Below are positions 53,503-60,169 of a stretch of DNA of 64,000 nt, piece by piece. The translations under genes and the position numbers were made by a program. A model generated the notes under the pieces. It saw nothing but the letters and a program-made list of their open reading frames with translations. It did not search any database and had not been told where the DNA came from. This DNA comes from Streptomyces diastaticus subsp. diastaticus (GTDB lineage Bacteria > Actinomycetota > Actinomycetes > Streptomycetales > Streptomycetaceae): assembly GCF_011170125.1 (NCBI RefSeq), contig NZ_BLLN01000003.1, forward strand, positions 1,994,501-2,058,500, in the 5' to 3' direction. Numbering within the stretch: the stretch's first letter is position 1; each line of letters opens with the position of its first letter.

Positions 53503-54375
53503 TCAGATTGTGGTGGTGACCTGGGGTTTCGTGAGTTCCGTGTAGTAGTTGGTCTCGTACTCGACGGGTGGGACGTGGCCTATCTCACCGTGCAGTCGGC
53601 GGTGGCAGTACCGGTCGACCCACTCGGCGGTGGCCAGCTCGACCTGGGAGAGGGTCTTCCAGGGCCGCTGCGGCTTGATCAATTCGGTTTTGAACAGGCC
53701 GATCGTGCTCTCCATCAGGGCGTTGTCGTACGCATCGCCGACAGATCCGATCGAGGCCGCGATGCCGGCCGCGTCCAGGTGTTCGGCCAGCCGGAAACTG
53801 GTGTACTGGCTCCCCGCGTCGCTGTGATGTATCAACTCGCCGCGAACATGGGGGTGTTCATCGCGGTCGCGCTGCCACAGTGCCATCTCCAGAGCGTCCA
53901 GGACGAGCTGGGTCTCCTTCGACGTCGCGGCGGACCAGCCGACGATCCGGCGGGAGAAGGTGTCCACGACGAAGGCCACGTAGACCACCCCGGCCCAGGT
54001 CGCCACGTGCGTGAAATCCGCGACCCAGCAGCGATTCGGCGCGCCGGCGACGAAGTCGCGGTCCACCCGGTCCGGGGCCCGCTCGGCCTGGTGGTCCGGA
54101 ATCGTGGTGAGGACCCTCTTGCCGCGGACCGCGCCGGCGATGCCCAGCTCGCGCATCAGCCGTTCGACGGTGCAGCGGGCCACCGCGTGACCCTGCCGGT
54201 TCAGCTCCCGCCAGATCTTCCGGGCCCCGTAGACACGGTAGTTGTCGGTGTGGACCTGGCGGATCCGCTCCTTGAGTTCCGCGTCCCGCACGGAACGGGC
54301 AGACGGGACGGCCAGGCGTTTCTTGTGCGCGTAATAGGTGGAAGGGGCGATCTTGCAGTCGTGCTCGGTGAGCAT
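53503..54375 (-). CDS. IS3-family OrfB (rve integrase)
   Basis: 290 residues from the first ATG; the OrfAB fusion would begin further upstream through VAFIDEHRDRFGGVEPICR. HTH_21 region (VRDAELKERIRQVHTDNYRV, YGARKIWRELNRQG), then the DDE integrase: NRCWVADFTHVATWAG (Asp), LIHHSDAGSQYTS (Asp) and DAYDNALMESTIGLFKTELI (Glu). Complete and probably functional. Confidence 0.88.
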   Translation of the reverse strand: MLTEHDCKIAPSTYYAHKKRLAVPSARSVRDAELKERIRQVHTDNYRVYGARKIWRELNRQGHAVARCTVERLMRELGIAGAVRGKRVLTTIPDHQAERAPDRVDRDFVAGAPNRCWVADFTHVATWAGVVYVAFVVDTFSRRIVGWSAATSKETQLVLDALEMALWQRDRDEHPHVRGELIHHSDAGSQYTSFRLAEHLDAAGIAASIGSVGDAYDNALMESTIGLFKTELIKPQRPWKTLSQVELATAEWVDRYCHRRLHGEIGHVPPVEYETNYYTELTKPQVTTTI

Positions 54376-54428
54376 CCTGCAGATCGGCTCGACGCCGCCG
54401 AAGCGGTCCCGGTGCTCGTCGATGAACG

Positions 54429-54755
54429 CTACGAGCGTGTGTGTGGCCGGTCGAGCTCGGCCGCGAAGAAACTCGCTGCCGCCTTCAGGATCTCGTTCGC
54501 CCTCTTCAGCTCGGCGTTCTCCTTCTTCAATGCCTTGAGCTGGGCGGACTCCTCCGTCGTCGTTCCCGGCCGCGTCCCCGCGTCGATCTCGTGCTGCTTC
54601 ACCCAGTTCCGCAGCGTCTCGCGGGACCCGATGCCGAGCTTGTCGGTGACCGCCTGCAGAGCGGCCGTCTCGTTCGGGTGGTCGTCGCGCACCTCGGCGA
54701 CCATGCGCACCGCGCGACGGCGCAGCTCAAGCGGGTAACGGGAAGGTCGTGCCAT
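54429..54755 (-). CDS. IS3-family OrfA
   Basis: 108 residues. Helix-turn-helix (ELRRRAVRMVAEVRDDHPNE, LGIGSRETLRNWVKQHEID) followed by a leucine-zipper coiled coil (LKALKKENAELKRANEILKA) ending near FFAAELDRP. The usual IS3 -1 programmed frameshift toward OrfB would occur close to its 3' end. Confidence 0.88.
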   Translation of the reverse strand: MARPSRYPLELRRRAVRMVAEVRDDHPNETAALQAVTDKLGIGSRETLRNWVKQHEIDAGTRPGTTTEESAQLKALKKENAELKRANEILKAAASFFAAELDRPHTRS

Positions 54756-54837
54756 GACTCGATCCTTTCATGAAATCGAGTCTCCATTCGAACCGGGGCG
54801 GTTCACCAGATGGCCTCTCGTCGCCCCAGCAGCCGGA

Positions 54838-56112
54838 CTACGGCCCGGCGTGAGCGGAGACAGCCGAGCTTCGCGCTTTGGGCAGGACGATGCCCTCGGC
54901 CTGCGCAGCCTTCCCAGGGCGGAGCGTCCACGGCACCGAGGAGGTGTCCGTCAGCCACTCATTCGCCAGCAGACGCCCCACGATGAAGCCGCGCAGCGAG
55001 TGCTTCACGTCCCACCCCAGACCCGAGCACAGCTGGCGGTACGAGGGACCGTGTCCGTGTTCGGCCCGGAAGGCCACGGTGAACTCAGCTGCCAGAAGAC
55101 CGCGGTCAGGGTGTGCGTTCTTCCACTCGCCGTAGGCGGCTTTGACGTTTTTGGAGAAGAACTGGGGCCGGCCGGGGGCCATGAACGCCTCGGCGACCTG
55201 CTCTGGAGGGAGAGCGCACACGGCGCAGTACTCGACGGACTCGACATGCCGTCGCAGCGCAGGGGTGGCGGTGCGTTTCCACTGCGCCCACGCATCGACA
55301 TTGAACTGGAATCCCGGAGTTGAAGGGCGTACGGCCTCGGTGTCTCCCTCCGGCAGCTTGGCTGCTTGTTCCTCCGGGGTGGGAGGGCGCATGCCCGACA
55401 GATGGCGGACGGCGGGGTCGAGGCGGCAACGTTCCTCGGACAGCTCGGCGAGGAAGCCCTTCCGCAGGAGGTCGGGCAAGGTGGCCCGACAGATTTCGGG
55501 AAGGTCGGGCGGGATCTGGCCGATGAGCTTGGACGTGCTGTAGGCGGCGACGAACAAGCCGGCCAGCCGTGCGGCGGGAGGGAGCTTCTTGACCGGCTTG
55601 GCGGACACGGTCTTCGTGGTCCATCCGGACACCCGCGAGCGGACGTTCTTCCCGAACGGCAGGGGATGGCCGGTTTCCCGGGCCAGGTCGGGGACGGTGA
55701 TGGGGACCGGCGTGGCGGGATCGCCGTCGAAGAGCGCATCGTCCATCTGCCAGCCCAGGCCGCGAAGAGCATCAACGGCGCCACGCGCATCGCCCAGCCG
55801 CAAAGCAGACAGGTCCGTCCCGGTGAGGTTGCCGACACCGCCGCGTGCAGCCCGGATGGCCACGACCGCAGCAACGAGCTGAGCGTCGGGCCCGGGCAGT
55901 TTTAGTGAGGCCACGTAGCGCAGCAGCGTGCGCGCCGCCTCGCCTTGTTGACTCGTCAGGAGGAAGGGCAGCGTCTGCGGGCTGCCGGCCGGGACAGTGC
56001 TGACGCTGCTGGGACTGGATGCGATCTTCGGCACAACCTGTCCAACGCGCGCCGAAGAGCGCTGGTCACTGCGCGTACGCCGTCTGGAGCGACGGCGCGC
56101 CACCCCTTTCAC
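54838..56112 (-). CDS. Unrecognised 424-residue protein downstream of the aminomutase/ligase/MFS genes
   Basis: Start taken as GTG 56112, 28 bases after the MFS stop, so it is probably the fourth gene of that operon. The basic N-terminus is low-complexity, and translation may really begin later. The body is largely helical with repeated sequence logic: two segments of the type FFSKNVKAAYGEWKNAHPDR and PLPFGKNVRSRVSGWTTKTV resemble each other, and so do HGPSYRQLCSGLGWDVKHSL and ALRGLGWQMDDALFDGD. This suggests a duplicated winged-helix-like unit. A single EYCAVCALP Cys pair is present. No family assignment. Confidence 0.65.
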   Translation of the reverse strand: MKGVARRRSRRRTRSDQRSSARVGQVVPKIASSPSSVSTVPAGSPQTLPFLLTSQQGEAARTLLRYVASLKLPGPDAQLVAAVVAIRAARGGVGNLTGTDLSALRLGDARGAVDALRGLGWQMDDALFDGDPATPVPITVPDLARETGHPLPFGKNVRSRVSGWTTKTVSAKPVKKLPPAARLAGLFVAAYSTSKLIGQIPPDLPEICRATLPDLLRKGFLAELSEERCRLDPAVRHLSGMRPPTPEEQAAKLPEGDTEAVRPSTPGFQFNVDAWAQWKRTATPALRRHVESVEYCAVCALPPEQVAEAFMAPGRPQFFSKNVKAAYGEWKNAHPDRGLLAAEFTVAFRAEHGHGPSYRQLCSGLGWDVKHSLRGFIVGRLLANEWLTDTSSVPWTLRPGKAAQAEGIVLPKARSSAVSAHAGP

Positions 56113-56140
56113 TCGAGCAGCCCAGGATCAAGGGCCTCTG

Positions 56141-57313
56141 TCATCCGGCAACGGGCTTCTTGACCTCGGATGTCTTGCGCCTGAGCCAGGTTGCCGCAGT
56201 CAGCACGAGCGTAGTGCCGGTGGCGATGAGGACGACGGTGTCGGGGGTCGTGGCGGTGAGGAGGAGGCCGGTGGCGGCGGCGCTGAGGCCGTAACCGATG
56301 CCGCTGCCCGCGTAGAGGGCGGAGTAGCCGACGGGGTGGAGGTCGCTGGGGAGTTCTTCACGAAGGGTGAGGTTGCGGGTGATCAGTACGACGGCCTGCA
56401 GGAGGCCGGTGAGGGCGAGGAGACCGGCGATAGCCGGCCAGGTGGAAGCAAGAGCCGTGGCGGCGACGCCCGCGATCATTACGAGAAGCAGGACCGTACT
56501 TTGGCGTTCAACGCGGCCGGGCCAGGTGCGGGCACCGTAGACCAGACCGCCGACGATGCTCGCAAGGGCGAAGCCGGTCAAGATCGGGCCACTGTAGGTG
56601 ACGGGCAGATCCCGGTGCTCGAGGAGGGCGGGCAGCGTGAGCTCGATGCTCGCCAGCAGGTACATGGCAGCGATGCTGGTCACGTAGACGGGCCAGGCTG
56701 TCAGGGCCTGCTTGAGCGGGGCTCGCTGCCCCTCGCCTGTTGTGCCGGCCTTGTCGGGCAGCAGCCACAGCGAGGCGGTGGCGGCGAGCGTGGCCAGCGT
56801 GGCGAGGAGGAACGGGGTCTGCGGGCCGACTCCGAGCGCGAGCACAGACACCAGGGCTGGTGAGGCAGCCCAGGCAGCCATGTTGAGCGTGGATTCGAGG
56901 CTGAGGGCGGTGTGGATGTGCTTCCTGGGAGCGAGATCCTCGGCCATGGTGCGCAGTGCACCGGGTGCGGCGGCCGCGGCGGCGCCGGCGACCGCAGCCA
57001 GGGCCACGGCGAGCACGGTGCCGGGGGCCGAAAGGAACGTGAGCAGGGCGAAGGCGACGGCGGACAGGCCGAGCCCGCTGGCGATCTCTCGACGGTACGG
57101 GCGCGTGCGCAGGCGCGTACTGAGAAGCGGGGCACCTATAGCTTCCGCGATGGCGTACGCGGCGGCCATAGCGGCGCCGCCGCTGTATCCGGCGTCCGTA
57201 CCGCGCCCGTAGAACAGGAACGCGAGCGGCGCCATTGCCACCGGGAGGCGGCTGGCCATGACGACCGCGGCCCAGATCGAGACGTGTTTGGTGAACAGGC
57301 CGCGGTACGCCAC
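56141..57313 (-). CDS. MFS transporter, probable product exporter
   Basis: 390 residues with about twelve hydrophobic helices (FTKHVSIWAAVVMASRLPVA at the N-terminus, GFALASIVGGLVYGARTWPG midway, a basic end at the C-terminus). GTG 57313 lies 12 bases after the ATP-grasp stop, with AAGGA upstream. The position directly behind an amino-acid ligase suggests export of the finished compound and self-protection (inference). Confidence 0.85.
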   Translation of the reverse strand: MAYRGLFTKHVSIWAAVVMASRLPVAMAPLAFLFYGRGTDAGYSGGAAMAAAYAIAEAIGAPLLSTRLRTRPYRREIASGLGLSAVAFALLTFLSAPGTVLAVALAAVAGAAAAAAPGALRTMAEDLAPRKHIHTALSLESTLNMAAWAASPALVSVLALGVGPQTPFLLATLATLAATASLWLLPDKAGTTGEGQRAPLKQALTAWPVYVTSIAAMYLLASIELTLPALLEHRDLPVTYSGPILTGFALASIVGGLVYGARTWPGRVERQSTVLLLVMIAGVAATALASTWPAIAGLLALTGLLQAVVLITRNLTLREELPSDLHPVGYSALYAGSGIGYGLSAAATGLLLTATTPDTVVLIATGTTLVLTAATWLRRKTSEVKKPVAG

Positions 57314-57325
57314 GGATGGTGATCC

Positions 57326-58639
57326 TTACTTGTCATGCCGGGTCAGGAGGGCGGCCAAATGGTCTTCAAGGGCATCGGCTTCCTCGTAGGTGTGCGCGAG
57401 GACCACGTATTCGAGGTTGCCAGTGGCGGCAGTGTCATCGGAGGCGATGACGATGCCGCACTGCTGCCGGGAATCCCAGGCGATCCCGTGTTCCTGCATG
57501 GCGTGCAAGAGCCGGTCAAGCGCGGGTGCCCGGACGTTGAACCTGCTGATCAGGACGTGGCTGTCCGTCCAGTCCGGCCCGACGAGCGTCTGGGCGATGT
57601 GGTGTAGGTGCGTGCTGCCGCCTAGACGCGCGTTGACCTCGTTGAACCATACGTTGCTGGCCTGGTCGATCACCGCGTCGATGCTAGCCAGGCCGCGATA
57701 GCCGAGGCTCTGCATGAAGCGGGCCATCCGCAGTGCCTCACCGGTGAAGGCTTCCCAGGCCCGGCCGGGCACGCTCCGGGGCGGCAGCGCGAGCCCGGCG
57801 AGTACCGGCGGGTCCTGGTCGGTACGCAGCTGGCCGCCGTTCAGGAGGGCCGGCTCGCCGTGCAGCGGGCAGTCCACCTCGACGTACACGGACGTGCAAC
57901 CAGGGTGGAAGACCTCGAGGACGATCTCTCCCTGCGGGGCATGGGTGGCGGTCAGCCCGGCTTCCTTGAGGACCTGCTCGTGATCGGCCGGATCACCCAG
58001 GACAATCGTGCGCAGGGCTCCTGTGCCTTCCAGACCCGGGTCCGTGGTGACCACGATGTTGCCGTGGCCGCCGACCGCGCGGTCCCGCTTGAGGATGACT
58101 GCCTGGTGCGCGGCCAGGAGCCGCTGCAGCGTGCGGGAGAGGTCCTCGCTGGTGCGGCACGGAATGCCGTCCGGAACGGCGAATCCGGCCCCCGCCGCCA
58201 GGGCACGGAAGACGACCTTGCTGTTGAGTAGTTCCGCGCCGCCTTCCGCTACGAACGGCGATTCGGTGACAAGGCCGAGCTCACGTGCGAGCAGCTCGGC
58301 GCCGCGGTCGTGGATGTAGGGGCGGAACTCCCAGCCGGGAGTCACCAGCTTCTTCAGCCTGCCCAGGACCTCCTGCGAGTGCAGCAGGCTCTGGGTCAGG
58401 AGGTCGGCATCCGGTGCGATCACATGAACGCGGTCCGGTGAGATACCGGTGTGCTGCGTGACGTGATCAAGGAAGGCGTCAGGCACGGGCCGCGGCAGGA
58501 CGAGGGCATCGCCGTCGCGCATCAGCCACACCAGGCGCTTCATCGCGAAGAGGATGCCGTCGAAGTCGTCCTGCGTGAGCAGGTCCATGCGGTCGACCAT
58601 GTGCTCGGTGCAGGCGTTCCCGAGCCAGAGGCGGGGCAT
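57326..58639 (-). CDS. ATP-grasp peptide/amino-acid ligase, PGM1-like
   Basis: 437 residues. The N-terminal pre-ATP-grasp domain reads MPRLWLGNACTEHMVDRMD and SPDRVHVIAPDADLL. The ATP-grasp core has NSKVVFRALAAGAGFAVPDG, VILKRDRAVGGHGNIVVTTD (ATP-lysine and Gly-rich loop) and the Mg-binding NEVNARLGGSTHLHHIA. This is the arrangement of bacterial peptide ligases such as PGM1 of pheganomycin synthesis. It would activate a carboxylate as acyl-phosphate and join it to an amine. The start overlaps the aminomutase stop by one base (TGATG), implying tight coupling. Confidence 0.85.
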   Translation of the reverse strand: MPRLWLGNACTEHMVDRMDLLTQDDFDGILFAMKRLVWLMRDGDALVLPRPVPDAFLDHVTQHTGISPDRVHVIAPDADLLTQSLLHSQEVLGRLKKLVTPGWEFRPYIHDRGAELLARELGLVTESPFVAEGGAELLNSKVVFRALAAGAGFAVPDGIPCRTSEDLSRTLQRLLAAHQAVILKRDRAVGGHGNIVVTTDPGLEGTGALRTIVLGDPADHEQVLKEAGLTATHAPQGEIVLEVFHPGCTSVYVEVDCPLHGEPALLNGGQLRTDQDPPVLAGLALPPRSVPGRAWEAFTGEALRMARFMQSLGYRGLASIDAVIDQASNVWFNEVNARLGGSTHLHHIAQTLVGPDWTDSHVLISRFNVRAPALDRLLHAMQEHGIAWDSRQQCGIVIASDDTAATGNLEYVVLAHTYEEADALEDHLAALLTRHDK

Positions 58640-59727
58640 CAGAGCTCGGCCTTCCCACCGATGGCGTCCAGGTACCAGACTTGCAGGAACCCGTCGTCGT
58701 CGATTCGGGCGTTCCCGGGCAGCTGCCAGCCGGGCACCCAGGACATCCTCTCCTCGTACCGGTAGCCGGTCTGGATCAGGATCCGGTTGTGCTCGTCCCG
58801 GTCGATGATCGAGCCCTCGTACAGCGGCACCTTGCCGATGTCCGTCATCAGCGTGAAGTGCGGGCGCGTGCGGCCCGATGTCAGTCCCGAGGCTCCCAGC
58901 CTGCGGTGCAGCTCAAGGCCCTCCGCGACAGATGTGCGGTGGTGGTCCATGCCGCGGATAGGGACGCAGTGGAACAGATAGTGCGCCTCGATGTCCATGT
59001 ACCGCAGCTCGTCGAAGAGCTCAACAAGGGTGTCGAGGTTGTCGTTGAGCCCGCGTAACAGCACCGTCTGGTCGTATATCCGTGCCCCGGCTTCCTGAAG
59101 CGCCGCGTACGCCTCCCTGACCTCGGGAAACAGCTCGCCCTTATGGTTGATGTGCGTGGCGACCTCGACCCGGAACGTCGAGCGGCGCCGCAGCGCACGC
59201 TGCATGCGGGCATCGACCCGCCGTGGGTCCTGGAGCGGCACTCGGGTAGCAATCCGCACGATCTCGACCTGGGGCGCCTGCTCTTCCAGCGCATCCAGCA
59301 GCCATTCGATCCTGTCGACCAGGATCAGCGGGTCACCGCCGGTGACCAGCACCTCGCGGACATCTTGGTTTTCCGGAGCCGTGCCGCAGTAGCGGGCGAT
59401 CAGTTCCAGATCTTCACGGGAGAGCGTCGCGGTGTCGTACTGCCCGCGGATGCACCACCGGCAATGCGCGGCACAGATGGTGGTGGGCTCGACCAGCAGA
59501 GTCCGCCGGTACAGTTTTTCGACGCCGCGCAGTTCACGGCCCTCGAAGACGGGACGTAACTCCGATTGGTAGTGACGTGCGACCTCGAAGGTCTGCTCGA
59601 CAGCCTCCGACGGATCGACAACGTACTGGAGGTCGAGGAACGGAAGCGGCTCACCAGCTTCCTCGATTTTCTTGCGCAGGTACGGGGAAATCTTCTCGGC
59701 GAAGACGCCGTTCTTGGCTCCAGCCAT
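58639..59727 (-). CDS. KamA-family radical SAM aminomutase
   Basis: 362 residues. The radical SAM motif CAAHCRWC (Cys85, 89, 92) is followed by IRGQYDTATLSREDLELIA, VLVTGGDPLIL (SAM-binding GGDP), VEIVRIATRVPLQDPRRV and EAHYLFHCVPIRGMDHHRTS, all characteristic of lysine/arginine 2,3-aminomutases. The PLP-lysine is probably in FTLMTDIGKVPLYEG, where classical enzymes have a longer PGGGGK loop. The C-terminal dimerisation part is shorter than in KamA. It would convert an alpha- to a beta-amino acid. First gene of the operon; the RBS is weak. Confidence 0.85.
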   Translation of the reverse strand: MAGAKNGVFAEKISPYLRKKIEEAGEPLPFLDLQYVVDPSEAVEQTFEVARHYQSELRPVFEGRELRGVEKLYRRTLLVEPTTICAAHCRWCIRGQYDTATLSREDLELIARYCGTAPENQDVREVLVTGGDPLILVDRIEWLLDALEEQAPQVEIVRIATRVPLQDPRRVDARMQRALRRRSTFRVEVATHINHKGELFPEVREAYAALQEAGARIYDQTVLLRGLNDNLDTLVELFDELRYMDIEAHYLFHCVPIRGMDHHRTSVAEGLELHRRLGASGLTSGRTRPHFTLMTDIGKVPLYEGSIIDRDEHNRILIQTGYRYEERMSWVPGWQLPGNARIDDDGFLQVWYLDAIGGKAEL

Positions 59728-60169
59728 GACGGTAATAAGGCCTGTCTCTCAGGATCGCTGAACGGGACATGTCGCCTGGCCCCTTGGCCGAGGGCAAGGC
59801 GCGTAGGCCGACGGACCGGATTGGGTAGCGGTCGCAAGCCTGGTGACGCGGCAATTCCCCTGTTGCACTTAGATCGTGACCAGGAGTCACCGGCCGTCCA
59901 ACTAGAACATATGCCAGATGCACGGGATATGGTGTGCGTCACGTTTCGTGACGCTGGGGGTCCGAGTGGGGGCAATCCGTAGCTGCGGGAAGGCATCCTT
60001 GCAGCTCAGGCGCGCACACCGTTCCACGAGCTAGATCAGGCCATTTCGCGCACCGCACCAGGCGTCTTGCCGAGCGTGCTTCCTCGCCCGGGGCAGTGTG
60101 GCATGCTTGCGGTCTTGCCCGGCACTGTTCAAAGGAGCATAGATTGGCTCCAGTTGATCGTCAGGGGGC
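59728..60169. other. Divergent promoter region, aminomutase operon / STAND gene
   Basis: About 440 bases with no convincing gene. It is somewhat AT-richer than its surroundings around 59880-59950 and must contain both promoters. A GGGGG run lies just before GTG 60170. Confidence 0.5.

Larger units (their letters stand above)
53476..54805 (-). mobile_element. Complete IS3-family element
   Basis: 1330 bp bounded by TGAACCGCCCCGGGTTCGG (53476 onward) and the inverted GAACCGGGGCGGTTCA (to 54805), an imperfect inverted repeat of about 26 bp. It encodes OrfA and OrfB in overlapping frames on the minus strand. It interrupts an IS481 transposase gene. No target duplication is evident and the other half of IS481 is not on the far side, so a deletion or recombination followed insertion. 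Confidence 0.85.
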
